From Dromaius novaehollandiae (lineage: Eukaryota > Chordata > Aves > Casuariiformes > Dromaiidae), in contig NC_088098.1 of NCBI RefSeq assembly GCF_036370855.1, positions 37,079,981 to 37,143,980 of the forward strand: a DNA stretch of 64,000 nucleotides, in the 5' to 3' direction. Below the pieces are notes generated by a model. That model made no database searches. It saw only the letters and a list, made by a program, of their open reading frames with translations, and had not been told where the DNA came from. A program made the translations under genes and the position numbers. Shown here one piece after another: positions 27,601 to 34,979 of this stretch; positions within the stretch are counted from its first letter, which is position 1; each line of letters starts with the position of its first letter.

Positions 27601-30600
27601 TAAAGAGATCAAATATAGACAAAGATGTCTCTAAATATTATCTTCCTTTTCAGTATAAAGAAAAAAATAAATATTTCTGCATCAGCAGAAGAGAAATGAC
27701 TAGGCAAAACAGAAGGAAAACTCTTAAGTGAAAGTCAATGATTTTGCTGTGAACAACAATTATAACGTTCAAGTCTTGTCCTGCCCTTTCTGCCAAATTA
27801 TCCATTAGTGCAATAAAGGACATGAGTTTAAAAAAAACTAATTGCACTTGCAAGCAATTTCAAGGAATTAAAATAGGAAGCAAATACATCTCTCACTTAA
27901 AATCTTAATATTTTTATGTTTGTCAAAATCAGACTGAAAGTTTTAAAAGGTTCTCCTCACACCACTTCGTAGTGAAAAATAATTACACTGCTACTGCAAG
28001 GCATCATTCCATATAAAGCTACATTTGACCTTTACAACAGCAAAATGTTGTTACTGTTTTAACTCCAAGTTACTTTGGGAAAAGAAACTGAGTGTTGCAC
28101 AGGTTATTAAAACACTACTGGCTTAATACACATCTCTCTTTCTCTGGAAGGAGCATGAGTGGGAATCATGACTAATTAAAAATTTGCTGATTTCTTTTTG
28201 GGGCTATAGTTCAACACCACACCATATCCAGCTTTAGAGCTCCTTCTGCTGAAATTTTCTACCACTGAGAAGACCTAATACCTCTGTTGACAGAAGTAAA
28301 CAAAGGGATCACGCAACCAGAAGCGGAAACAGAGAATTTATCTTCTTGCATGAAATATCTTCTTAACTTGAGTTGTGGTGGGCAACTAAGTTTATAACTA
28401 TGAGAAAAGAAAAAAAAATAGATGTATGTTTCTTCATTCATCTTCAAACTTGCCTAGAAACAAGCTCTTTCCATTAATCTTTCTAAATAAAATGTGCATC
28501 AGAATATTTACTGACAGAAGCATCCATTTCAGTATTTCTGACAAAAGAGTTAATTCCTTTAAAAATACAACAAACCCAGTTTTTTAATTCAGGCAGTAGA
28601 CTATTCCCAAACACCTAATAATAAAGATGCATAAATGGCTAAAACAACTTTACCAATATTTACCTTGGCTGGATTCTGTGACTTCAGATTTTTGTGATGA
28701 CTGCTTTGTTCCTTCTTTGACTTTTTTTAATCTGCTCCTCTCAGCTGGAGTAGATAGTTTTTGTCTGAGAGGTTTCAATTCAAATGCCTGAAAGGCTATA
28801 ACCTGATTTTTCTCCTCAGGAGATACTTCTTTTATAGCATCTGTTGTAATACTGTCACTTTCTACAGTTATTTGGTCCTCAGTGTCCACAGTTTTATCAT
28901 CATCTTGTTGCTCAGTTTCTTCCCTGTTGCTCAGAGCCAGTCTTTCATCTTTATTAATGTATTCAAGCTCAAGCTGTATTTGCTTATACTTCAAGAGCAG
29001 ATCCTCAAAACTTTCTTCCACAGAGTTTTCATTTTTAGAAGAGTAGTTCTGTTTTCTTGATGGGGACCTTCCAAAAGTTTTGGCTGAATTACTGGTTAAG
29101 AAAATTAAGACTAAAATATTTATAACCTTAAAACAGTAGATATATTACCAATGAAGACAAAATTATGACAAACAGAACTTAAAATCCATTCTCATACATT
29201 GTATTTTAATTTTACCTTAAGCCTAGCTTGAAAAACTGTTATAAATTGTTAAGAGCCACATGTAGAAAGACACATCTGCTATTATATACTGACAATTTAA
29301 ATAAATGTTTTAATCAAACCAACAATTCAAAATATTTTAATAAATACAATTTCAAGAATTGCTTAGGAGTCTTCTCTCTCTTGCTCACATCACCCTCTTG
29401 GAAACAGCAGCTCTAATACTGAGAAAGTTCCATACTACAGCTCACCTGAAAGAATAACAGAGACTTTCAGAGTTAGTATCTCTACTACTGACTCCATATT
29501 TGGCATTTTGAAAAAGACAGGCTAAATTCATTCTCATTTATCTTATCCTTTCATAAAAGGCTAATAAGATCTAGCCACAGCACAGTTAAAAGCCGCAGTA
29601 ACTGTAGCCTAATAAATGGGGTGAGGCATAGACTAATCAAACAGGGCGGGGGGAGGAGGGAGAGGACAGGAAAGCAGCTGAACACTTGCCACAAAACATT
29701 CAAATAAATGATAAAAGAGGATTTGGAACCATTAATTACTCCAAACTGGTTCATTATGCATGCCCAACAGATACAGATTGTCTAGATGCCTGTTTTGACA
29801 AGTTGTCCAAGGCAGGCAATGGAAACATACATCTTAGCCAACTGCATCCAGAAAATCCTACAGGAAAAGTTCTCCCTATTAACAGTTCAATTTCTTTTAC
29901 CTTAACTTGAGACTCAAAAAGCTAAACCATCCAGTAAAAAATTATCCTGAGGAAAAAGTATTTTAGGCCACTAATGAGTCAGGTTTGATTCATTCAACTT
30001 TCAGTGTCAACCCCCTGTGACAACAGCTGACTCACCCTCTAAGTAATTGGAATGCTTTTTCACTAATGTCATCTCTTAAAACAATAAATGGAGTAAAATT
30101 TAAAGCTAAAATAGGTATTCTTTGAATGCAAGGATATTGAACAGAGGAAGATAATTTGTATTTGTCTTCTGCTTACAACAGGCATCAACAACTTGGATGT
30201 TTCACTATGTTAACTTCTAACACAAATTTGAAGAATCTTGATATGCATCCTACAAAAACAACTTCTGGAATTTTTTGCTATACAAAAGCTCCAACACAAA
30301 AAACAGATTTAGTCAGATAAACAGATTAGTCAAGATAAACTACAGAAAAAAAATCTGGAAGGCAATCAAGCACTAGCTACTATAATCTGAAAGTGTTCTA
30401 TAAATACGTTGAAAATACATCAAAACATTAAGAGCTGTGCACAGCACAACACCAAATTTTAACAGGCATATTTGCCAAATTCACTTTCACTTATTTCTAC
30501 TTCAGGAAAAAAAAAATAATTGCATTAGTGTTTTTGATAGCATTCACAGAAAATTCCAAAGTTAGTTAAGTGATTTAACATCACTTATTAGTATAACAGT

Positions 30601-33421
30601 TGTTTGATATAAAAATATTTCAATAGCTTCTAGAGTTATCTAGAGCTGGGGAACAAGATAAAAAGTTTTGAGATGTCTCTTTAGCTTATGATAATGAAAT
30701 GGCTAGAGCCTCCATGACTGTATTAATCACAGATTCTTATAAATGTTTCATATATGTAGAATTTTTTAATACATGATTCTACACATAGAACTCAAGACTG
30801 TATGGAAGGTTAAAAGAGGCAGATAGGAATGTACTAAAAATACAGTTATTCTTCAATCAACTCAGAAGAACCTTCATCATACAATGAAAAAAGAAGAGAG
30901 ACCAACTGATGAAACTGGGATCAGAAGTGTTTAAAAAAAAAAAAAAAAAAAAGTAAGTATACTGGGATAAGTTCAGAATTCAATGGCAATCAGAAAGTCA
31001 TATTTTGTCCTATGTTTCAGACTCAAAATTCCACAATTCTCTCCCTAAATAAGAATTTCTGCAGAACACTTATCCAGACACCTTCATCTTAAAGTTGCTA
31101 GGAATTGTTGGGGGAGGGGGGGAAGCCTATTAAAAGCTAATACCCAAAGAAAAGAATTCTAGAAGATAAGCATCTCATCCTGTCACTGACACACTCCCAT
31201 TCTTATTCACATACTCCTACATGGCATGTGCAAAGTACTGATTCCAAGATGGAGACCAAGGATAAAGAAAAAAAATGCAGGTATCTCTTAACAGATCTGT
31301 TAAATATTTCATTTTCCATGAGAAAATCCAAACATCACTCCAGGTCAGAAGCCTCCTCATAACAACTGATGTGAGGGCCTCTTCTGAAGTCACATGCCCA
31401 CGAATTATGCCCCTACTGCACTAATATCAGCAACATGGAGGTACCCTAATATTTGGGGCTAGTGTAATATCAACTCTTGTAGGTGGAAGGGGTATGAAAT
31501 ACAGGAAAAAAATAAAAGTAATATTTTACAGAGAAATTCATGATCCTTCCTTCACTATATGGCCCATAAACAATTGAATGTCATTTACTAAGAAGCAACA
31601 GCATTAGATTCTTCCTTCTCTATAATGTTTAAACAGAAGACTATATCCAAGTATCAAGCTTAAAAAAAAAAGTGTCTCACTTATCTCTTTTGCTTTGAAA
31701 ATGGAGCTCTCTGTTTCTGAATGATCTTTTAAGAAGGACAAAGAGATTTTATATTAATATTAATAAGCACTGCAGGATCTGTTAAGAGTGATCAACATTT
31801 GCCCCACAAACTACTTGTTACACAGAAAGTCACCATTTTCTGGTACTTAGAGCAACACTGCAAATTAAGAGACTTAAATAGCTGTTTTCAGTACTAGAAC
31901 TGTCTTACTGTGTGACCTTGGACAAATCACATCTTCACTTGCTGCCTCTTGAGATAAGAAAATACTCTTGAATGAAGAGTTCTTATAAAGACTTCAGTAA
32001 GGTTCTAGTATTATCAACTGAAACTAAATAAGAACGTCTTTACCACTAGTTTACATATTCTCTTCACATGCCATAAAAAAAAAAAACAGTTAAGGACATG
32101 CATAAGTGATCTTGGACCCAAAATAAGAGGATACAAGAAGCAGCTTCAAAGCCTTAAGTCCTGGCACAGGTAGGAAAAATCCCACAAGCAATGTTATATA
32201 TGCCTTTATACAGAAATAGGGCTTTCCCATATTACCCCCCCCATACAAAACATACTCTGCACACAGTCCAAGCTCGGTTTAAAAAGCAGCTTTGAGCTTG
32301 ACTTTAGCTATGTGTAACACCCTCTGAAGGGCTGTAAGCAAAAATGAAAAAAAAACCACAGTGGATCCTCCATTGCCCAATAGGGGAAATTAAGAAGCTC
32401 AGGGTTTTAGTTTTACAGCTATGACACTTTAATTATACACATCAAAACTGCCTCGCCAAAGACTGACCCTGCTCCGCAATGTCTGCACTTCGGGCTAGAA
32501 AAGTAACCACCTGGGATCCAATCCACTACGGCTTTGTTTCAGGCTACGCTTTTCCCTAAACGGGACGGGTCTGGCTTGCCGCCTGGCCGCCCACAGGAAC
32601 GAACCCGCTTCCCACCGGCGTCCCCCGGAGCAGCAGGGCCCCCGGACCGGGGAGGGAGCCGCCCGGGCGCTGCCCCCGCTGCTGCCCCCGCGGGAGGGAG
32701 GAAGGTCCCTCCGCAGGGCTGTCGGCCACGTCAGGCCGCGCTGACACAGCCGGGCCCACCCCAGCCGCGCGGCCTCCTCCCGCCTCCGCTCGTCTCACGA
32801 CTGAAGGATACATTTGCGAGGCGAGGGCTCCCTCCAGCCCTGGCTGCCGCTGAAGCCGGCGCCGCCTCCCCCTCCGGGCGGCCTGCCCGGCGGGTTGCCT
32901 CCCCGATCGCCGCCGCCTCGGCTCCTTCCCCAGCGCCCGCCGCCGCGGTAGGGCCGGCCGCGGAAGCGGAATCGGTCCAGGGCGTTGTGGCTGCGCTCCC
33001 AGAAGGAGAGCCGCGGGCCGCTCTCCGAGTGCGAGCCCGACGGCATCCGCGGCGCCGGCAAGGGCGGCGGGTGCGAGCGGAACGAGTCCTTGGGCCGGTA
33101 GCCGCCGTGGCCGTGCAGGTGCCCCATCTCCGGCGGGGGCTGGTGCCGCGAGCGGGGGAAGCGCCGAGCGGAGGAGGAGAGGGAGATGCCGCCACGGAGG
33201 CCGGGAGGCGGCCTGCGCCGCGAGTAGGGCCTGCTGCTGACGAGGCCGCCGCCGGGCTCGGCCCCGCCGCCGCCGCCGCCCCCGCAGGGCCAGGAGCCGT
33301 TGTTGTCATCGTCACTAATTTCGCCGTCTTCCAGCTCCCCTTCTTCCTTCGGCGAGAGCCCGCTAGGATCCAGCGCCGCCTCCGCAGGGGCGGCCGCCGC
33401 CTCCGCGGTCGCTGCCGCCAT
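578..33421 (-). CDS. ZFC3H1: ZFC3H1, zinc finger C3H1-domain protein (partial, exons 1-28; 3' end off the left edge)
   Basis: ZFC3H1 is the nuclear scaffold of the PAXT connection: it links the exosome helicase MTR4 (MTREX) and PABPN1 to target polyadenylated nuclear RNAs for decay. Exons (5' to 3'): 32812-33421, 28664-29083, 25091-25155, 24612-24810, 24172-24398, 22411-22534, 20645-20742, 19468-19671, 18573-18737, 16417-16554, 16122-16240, 15633-15779, 14458-14632, 14120-14251, 12867-13415, 12669-12778, 11999-12130, 10797-10918, 10150-10251, 9671-9787, 8641-8824, 6596-6782, 5874-6065, 3733-3970, 2522-2627, 2245-2443, 1663-1757, 578-688. All introns are GT-AG and phase is kept throughout, giving 1755 codons; the human protein is about 1990 residues, so roughly 230 are missing. 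Order of parts: acidic EDGEI motif (31-35), Arg/Gly-rich region, coiled coils (about 365-475 and 770-1000), Pro/Glu-rich stretch, CCCH zinc finger (Cys1190, Cys1198, Cys1203, His1207), then TPR/HAT-like helical repeats from about 1320. The start at 33421 is chosen by similarity to the human N-terminus. Shorter introns not listed separately hold nothing I recognise. Confidence 0.97.
689..1662 (-). other. ZFC3H1 intron 27 with a long poly(A/T) run
   Basis: It contains a 29-base A run on the plus strand at 738-766, which reads as T on the transcript strand about 50 nt before the exon 28 acceptor. I see no other feature. Confidence 0.7.
1663..1757 (-). CDS. ZFC3H1: ZFC3H1 exon 27 (residues 1688-1719)
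   Basis: It encodes SILSLLQDFVAAFFENACQE and SSMDLLR, a diverged counterpart of the human segment ending NLDLFRYLLN. The call rests mainly on phase and splice sites. Confidence 0.85.
2245..2443 (-). CDS. ZFC3H1: ZFC3H1 exon 26 (residues 1621-1687)
   Basis: It encodes ELCRSLLELCPNNCQLLESL, KVWIAAFEKNPQNAEIFYQM and CKFLISQ: TPR/HAT-like repeats close to human. Confidence 0.96.
2522..2627 (-). CDS. ZFC3H1: ZFC3H1 exon 25 (residues 1586-1621)
   Basis: It encodes DAIKTCTDESLDTDKRIAI and PLYRNMIALLKLLQ, aligned to human DAVKACTDESLAVEERIEAC. The acceptor ctttttaag follows a C/T-rich tract. Confidence 0.92.
2628..3732 (-). other. ZFC3H1 intron 24
   Basis: AT-rich intron sequence; no exon, repeat family or RNA gene recognised. 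Confidence 0.6.
3733..3970 (-). CDS. ZFC3H1: ZFC3H1 exon 24 (residues 1507-1586)
   Basis: It encodes SDRCLAWLAYIHLIEFGILP, KFYDPANACPSRIM and PWQTIQDVKTDPDTLLAMFE. Confidence 0.95.
3971..5873 (-). other. ZFC3H1 intron 23
   Basis: Intron sequence with a short 15-bp tandem duplication near 4121-4150 and a small CATA tetranucleotide repeat near 4321-4335. Nothing else is recognised. Confidence 0.6.
5874..6065 (-). CDS. ZFC3H1: ZFC3H1 exon 23 (residues 1443-1506)
   Basis: It encodes ENSFDGKDYVCGRMLQFLM and LLYRVHLSLFTGRHQNALAL, matching human with moderate divergence. It is phase 0 at both edges. Confidence 0.95.
6596..6782 (-). CDS. ZFC3H1: ZFC3H1 exon 22 (residues 1380-1442)
   Basis: It encodes LDSALNVLARALENNKENPE and IWCHYLRLFSKRGTKEEMQE, classic HAT/TPR-like helix pairs. 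Confidence 0.96.
6783..8640 (-). other. ZFC3H1 intron 21
   Basis: AT-rich intron with short A/T runs; no feature recognised. Confidence 0.6.
8641..8824 (-). CDS. ZFC3H1: ZFC3H1 exon 21 (residues 1319-1380)
   Basis: It encodes LDAVVTPDDVRYFTSETDD and VQLWIKLAYKYLNQNE, the first helical-repeat segment of the C-terminal half. Confidence 0.95.
8825..9670 (-). other. ZFC3H1 intron 20
   Basis: It includes a 65-codon open stretch on the minus strand at 8993-9190 with protein-like composition but no similarity I recognise. The exon 20 to exon 21 junction is already in phase without it. Confidence 0.5.
9671..9787 (-). CDS. ZFC3H1: ZFC3H1 exon 20 (residues 1280-1319)
   Basis: It encodes TPPFTTWKDKRKWRPKYWRK, then a Ser/Glu cluster and LGPVKY, as in human. 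Confidence 0.94.
10150..10251 (-). CDS. ZFC3H1: ZFC3H1 exon 19 (residues 1246-1280)
   Basis: It encodes EKYVEKLFGINRDRMSVDQM and AVLLASNVNESKGH, matching human. Confidence 0.95.
10797..10918 (-). CDS. ZFC3H1: ZFC3H1 exon 18 (residues 1205-1246)
   Basis: It completes the finger (WQH) and continues with LSRKQLFQDILSYNLELIG. The donor cag|gttttta has T at +3 to +5, the weakest donor in the gene. Confidence 0.92.
10919..11998 (-). other. ZFC3H1 intron 17
   Basis: Intron sequence splitting the CCCH finger between Trp1205 and Gln1206; no other feature recognised. Confidence 0.6.
11999..12130 (-). CDS. ZFC3H1: ZFC3H1 exon 17: C3H1 zinc finger (residues 1161-1205)
   Basis: It encodes most of the single CCCH zinc finger after which the gene is named. 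The ligands are Cys1190, Cys1198 and Cys1203, with His1207 in the next exon (spacing C-x7-C-x4-C-x3-H). The flanking SNMIEPKQCFCRFDLTGT matches human closely. Confidence 0.97.
12669..12778 (-). CDS. ZFC3H1: ZFC3H1 exon 16 (residues 1125-1161)
   Basis: It encodes EISVDMGFVTSQNKQTEVKP and the conserved PYHSPLLVFKSYR that leads into the zinc finger exon. Confidence 0.94.
12867..13415 (-). CDS. ZFC3H1: ZFC3H1 exon 15 (residues 942-1124), the largest internal coding exon in the window
   Basis: It encodes KHSAELIALEKKRLQQLEYE and YALKIQKLKEARAL (end of the coiled coil), then SLHDLTQDKLSLDSEEN, a Ser/Arg-rich part and LFLGLNIEELKKLYAKADSL. It is 183 codons with phase 0 at both edges. Confidence 0.96.
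14120..14251 (-). CDS. ZFC3H1: ZFC3H1 exon 14 (residues 898-941)
   Basis: It encodes IHKVQQRVTVKKALALKYG and EELARAKAVASKEIGKRK. It is phase 0 at both edges, 44 codons. Confidence 0.95.
14458..14632 (-). CDS. ZFC3H1: ZFC3H1 exon 13 (residues 839-897)
   Basis: It encodes LLLMKDESVLKHLLQQEAKK and AEQLQATEKILNANKMFLKK, an amphipathic coiled-coil segment very close to human. Confidence 0.95.
15633..15779 (-). CDS. ZFC3H1: ZFC3H1 exon 12 (residues 790-839)
   Basis: It encodes REKQRLIKTD, then SPANSDGEVDGIGRIAVVTK and the coiled-coil residues EAEAKLKK, as in human. Confidence 0.95.
16122..16240 (-). CDS. ZFC3H1: ZFC3H1 exon 11 (residues 751-790)
   Basis: It encodes PKSEKENDPMRTPEALPED and the start of the second coiled coil (KKIEYRLLKEEIA). 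The donor ccag|gtataa is fair. Confidence 0.95.
16417..16554 (-). CDS. ZFC3H1: ZFC3H1 exon 10 (residues 705-750)
   Basis: It encodes LPKHKSVVVTLNDSDDSESD and SVFGGLESMIKEARR. The Ser/Asp cluster looks like a possible CK2-type phosphorylation region (inference). Confidence 0.95.
16555..18572 (-). other. ZFC3H1 intron 9
   Basis: About 2 kb of intron without any repeat family or exon that I can recognise. Confidence 0.6.
18573..18737 (-). CDS. ZFC3H1: ZFC3H1 exon 9 (residues 650-704)
   Basis: It encodes SVPRSNLSAVSINTVSQPR and a basic Arg/Pro segment, matching human. It is phase 0 at both edges, 55 codons. Confidence 0.94.
19468..19671 (-). CDS. ZFC3H1: ZFC3H1 exon 8 (residues 582-649)
   Basis: It encodes SLSQLYVEGVSCVSLE, then a polyproline/acidic stretch (PPLPP, PEQPPKPPFADE, six Glu) and the conserved LLREELLKSLANKRAF. 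Both edges are phase 0, 68 codons. Confidence 0.95.
20645..20742 (-). CDS. ZFC3H1: ZFC3H1 exon 7 (residues 549-581)
   Basis: It encodes SSPVQPPFFECPAGYF followed by a Pro-rich tail, aligned to the human SPVQPPFFSE region. It is shorter and more Pro-rich than I recall for human. Confidence 0.9.
21420..22140 (-). mobile_element. CR1 LINE fragment (3' part), in ZFC3H1 intron 6
   Basis: The plus strand shows the reverse complement of a typical CR1 3' region: aggttgaaaaagacctctgg near 21431, the block around tgccccagtgtttgaccatc, and the later block on sources of lost reading frame near 22020-22080. CR1 elements are the dominant bird and reptile LINEs. It lies in sense orientation relative to ZFC3H1. 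The terminal octamer repeats are eroded and the reading frame is broken, so it is an old, inactive, 5'-truncated copy. The ends are approximate. Confidence 0.88.
22411..22534 (-). CDS. ZFC3H1: ZFC3H1 exon 6 (residues 508-548)
   Basis: It encodes SLDKQSTD and GGIYQYDNYDEVAMDTDSE, matching the human sequence with few changes. The acceptor is tttag and the donor cag|gtaagt is optimal. Confidence 0.94.
22535..24171 (-). other. ZFC3H1 intron 5
   Basis: Intron sequence with homopolymer runs (T run near 23509, T/G run near 24068). A 12-base G run near 22779 lies in this intron as well. No gene or repeat family recognised. Confidence 0.6.
24172..24398 (-). CDS. ZFC3H1: ZFC3H1 exon 5 (residues 432-507)
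   Basis: It encodes a long charged helix rich in Glu, Arg and Gln, ending in the conserved SNQEEQYNRFMKLVGGKRR. The charged helix is predicted coiled coil. It ends in phase 0 at agg|gtaatt. Confidence 0.95.
24612..24810 (-). CDS. ZFC3H1: ZFC3H1 exon 4 (residues 366-431)
   Basis: It encodes the conserved SELQLRLLALQSASKKW motif and a Lys/Gln-rich coiled coil, nearly identical to mammals. The polypyrimidine tract includes a run of 16 or more T on the coding strand. Confidence 0.95.
25091..25155 (-). CDS. ZFC3H1: ZFC3H1 exon 3 (residues 344-365)
   Basis: A 65-nt exon coding for GAEDKEQTLARKLSTSDVTAEK apart from shared edge codons, split here as GAEDKEQTLA and RKLSTSDVTAEK. It matches the human segment ending RRISTSDILSEK. 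The donor aaag|gtaag is strong. Confidence 0.88.
25156..28663 (-). other. ZFC3H1 intron 2
   Basis: About 3.5 kb without an exon. It holds a run of about 22 T at 25397-25418. No repeat family recognised. Confidence 0.6.
28664..29083 (-). CDS. ZFC3H1: ZFC3H1 exon 2 (residues 204-343)
   Basis: It carries the conserved segments FGRSPSRKQNYSSKNEN and EDLLLKYKQIQLELE, then an acidic low-complexity stretch and a Lys-rich end. The start is set by the U12-type acceptor; the alternative U2-type acceptor is 8 nt upstream at 29091. The donor is caag|gtaaat. Confidence 0.92.
29084..32811 (-). other. ZFC3H1: ZFC3H1 intron 1, U12-type (minor spliceosome) candidate
   Basis: Read on the minus strand, the donor at 32811-32804 is gtatcctt, the exact U12 5' splice-site consensus. 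The branch region at 29103-29095 is tttcttaac, an 8 of 9 match to the U12 branch consensus ttccttaac. Its branch A lies 12 nt from the acceptor AG at 29084, within the short distance typical of U12 introns. Splicing here gives a Ser codon and matches the human junction region. A U2-type pair is nested inside: donor gtgaga at 32798 and acceptor aaccag ending at 29092. Its use would add 21 nt and keep the frame. The intron also holds a MIR-like relic and a run of about 19 A near 30930. Confidence 0.8.
31855..31970 (+). mobile_element. MIR-like SINE relic
   Basis: The stretch ctgtgtgaccttggacaaat near 31909 followed by cacatcttcacttgctgcctc is the recognisable 3' part of the MIR family, a tRNA-derived SINE old enough to be shared by amniotes. 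It is short and diverged, and the ends are uncertain. Confidence 0.5.
32812..33421 (-). CDS. ZFC3H1: ZFC3H1 exon 1 (residues 1-203)
   Basis: It encodes the start methionine, an Ala-rich leader, then the conserved block SPKEEGELEDGEISDDDNN. EDGEI-type motifs in PAXT and related proteins are known to bind the cap-associated factor ARS2. A Gly/Arg/Ser-rich region follows, ending with conserved FWERSH and RFRFRGRPYRGG segments. The CDS is very GC-rich and sits inside the CpG island. An upstream in-frame ATG at 33511 is not conserved. The exon most likely ends at a U12-type donor (gtatcctt). A U2-type donor (gtgaga) 13 nt further on would extend it to 32799. Confidence 0.9.
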
Positions 33422-33740
33422 AGGGCCCAGGCCAACGGTCCCGGCGAGGCAGAGCGCGGCCCGCCCGAGCCGCACGGGCGGTTTCGATTCCTGCGCAGGG
33501 CGGCCCTGCACCTCCCAGCGCCGCGCCCCCTGCCCTGCCCTGCCCTCCCCCCCGCGCCGCCGCCGTCGCCAGCCCGTCCGCCCGCCCCCGGCCGGCTCTG
33601 CCCCGGCCCCCGCTGCTCTCGCGAGGCCTCGCCTCGGCTCCGCTGCCCGAGAGGGAAGGCGGGCGGTGGGTTACGCAACTGAAAAAAGGGCCTTGGCCCT
33701 CGGGGGATGGGGGGAGGAGGGGAAAGTTCCCTGGGCGCTG

Positions 33741-33760
33741 GGTATCCTGGGTAATGTAGT
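33741..33760 (-). promoter_or_regulatory. ZNF143/THAP11-type promoter element
   Basis: The minus strand reads actacattacccaggatacc, close to the ZNF143 (Staf)/THAP11 element ACTACAATTCCCAG. It lies about 320 bp upstream of the ZFC3H1 start codon, a normal place for this housekeeping-promoter element. Match by eye only. Confidence 0.6.
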
Positions 33761-33894
33761 TCCCAGCTCTCAGTGGGGGTGGGGGGGGAGAAAGGAGGAC
33801 TCGCTCCGCCTGTGAGGGAGGGGGGCGCGGAAAGCCGGTGGCTCAGCCTATAGTGGGGCGGCGGTGGGTGACTGACGCCAATGGTGGAGTCTGA

Positions 33895-33906
33895 GCCGCC
33901 ATGTTG
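33895..33906 (-). promoter_or_regulatory. YY1-like element 1
   Basis: The plus strand gccgccatgttg is the reverse complement of a YY1 core (caacATGGCggc). It is one of two copies 33 bp apart in the island between ZFC3H1 and the THAP2 relic. Confidence 0.5.
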
Positions 33907-33927
33907 GTGAAGGAGGCGAATGGGAAG

Positions 33928-33939
33928 GCCGCCATCTTG
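33928..33939 (-). promoter_or_regulatory. YY1-like element 2
   Basis: The plus strand gccgccatcttg is the reverse complement of caagatggcggc, the textbook YY1 site common near start sites of housekeeping genes. Confidence 0.65.
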
Positions 33940-34017
33940 TGGAAGGGAAGCGAGCTGTCTGAGGGAGGTAGCAGGGGGGCAAAGCGATACCGCTCGGCTG
34001 TGTGGCGGCGGCGGACT

Positions 34018-34062
34018 ATGCCGCTGCCTGCAGCAGGAGCGTCAGCGGCAGCTTCCCCCCCG
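34018..34062 (+). pseudogene. THAP2: Possible THAP2 exon 1 trace
   Basis: An ATG followed by ccg lies in the CpG island on the expected strand. A shifted frame then reads AAACSRSVSGSF, reminiscent of the THAP start (Cys-x-Ala-x-Gly-Cys ... SFH), before a possible donor ccg|gtacc. The position fits the human gene structure, but the stretch is short and GC-rich, so chance is possible. Confidence 0.35.
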
Positions 34063-34979
34063 GTACCATCCGGGGCAGCGGCAAGCACAGCGCTCCCGGG
34101 GCGCTGGGGTCGCTGTAGCGCAGGGGGTGGGGGAAGGCGTCCACGGCCCTTTCCTCTGTCGTGAGGCCCGTGTCCCGCCTCCCCCCAAACTGCGCAGTTT
34201 CCTTCTAAAGAAGGAAAAGCAGCTGCTGTCGTGTCTGTCTCCAGCTGCCAGGGAGGCGTCGTTAAGTCGCCGGCTCCCTCCCGGTGGCCGAAGTGCTGTG
34301 TAGAAGGAGGTTTCTGGGGAGCACGCCTGGCCTGTTACTGTTCTGAGGCTCAGATCAGCCGTAATGGCTTCTCTGATGGGAAAGCAAAGTGAGCATCTGA
34401 GAGAGCAAAGCAATGAAGGAAGCTCCCTTAGAATACCATTTACTTTTATTTGATTTCTCTAAGTTTGTGTATCTTGATGCCCGCTGTCTGCATTTCGGGA
34501 GCTCCCGCCTCGTGCCACGGTGTTGTCAGGCAAGCAGTGATGGCATTCTTCGGCAGAAGGAGAAACCTTGTTTTAAATAAACCCTTTAGCTTTTGTAAAG
34601 CAAACTAGTGTTTCATGGAAAAGTCACAAATCCTAACTTTTCAAAGTTGTAGCTCCGTTTCTAAGAATTTCTTTGCAGTGAGCATGCGTGCTAAAAGTCT
34701 TTGTGGACTTGCCAAGTTTCGAAAACTTGGAGAATACTGCTGCCTTTTCATGTTTTTTGTAGGGTAAATGGTGAAGGATTTATTCAGTGGTTAATGTGCT
34801 GCTTTCACTTTATTTCACACCAGTTAGAATTCTCAGCGCGAGTAGTTGTTTTGTTCATTTCCCTTGTCCTAGAACCATCATACTTCTTTATGGAAGCACT
34901 TGCATGATTAAAAATAAAATTCAGTATCATATCCTATTATTTCAATTTTTTATTTTTCTTCTTTTCCTTTTTCTCACAG

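Larger units (their letters stand above)
32540..34200. promoter_or_regulatory. CpG island at the ZFC3H1 5' end (ancestral bidirectional ZFC3H1/THAP2 promoter)
   Basis: A sharp rise in G+C and CpG density covers ZFC3H1 exon 1 and about 750 bp upstream, against AT-rich flanks. No TATA box is evident. It contains the ZNF143-like and YY1-like elements listed separately. In mammals THAP2 starts divergently from this promoter; here its coding exon is broken. Confidence 0.85.

Noticed and set aside
32799-32811. Using the U2-type donor at 32798 as the main exon 1 end
   Set aside because: The U12 donor, branch motif and distance fit together and give a junction closer to human; the U2 pair is kept as an alternative in the findings.
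32534-33682. 382-codon plus-strand open frame over the CpG island
   Set aside because: It is antisense to ZFC3H1 exon 1; long open frames are expected in CpG-rich DNA and the composition is Arg/Ala/Pro noise.
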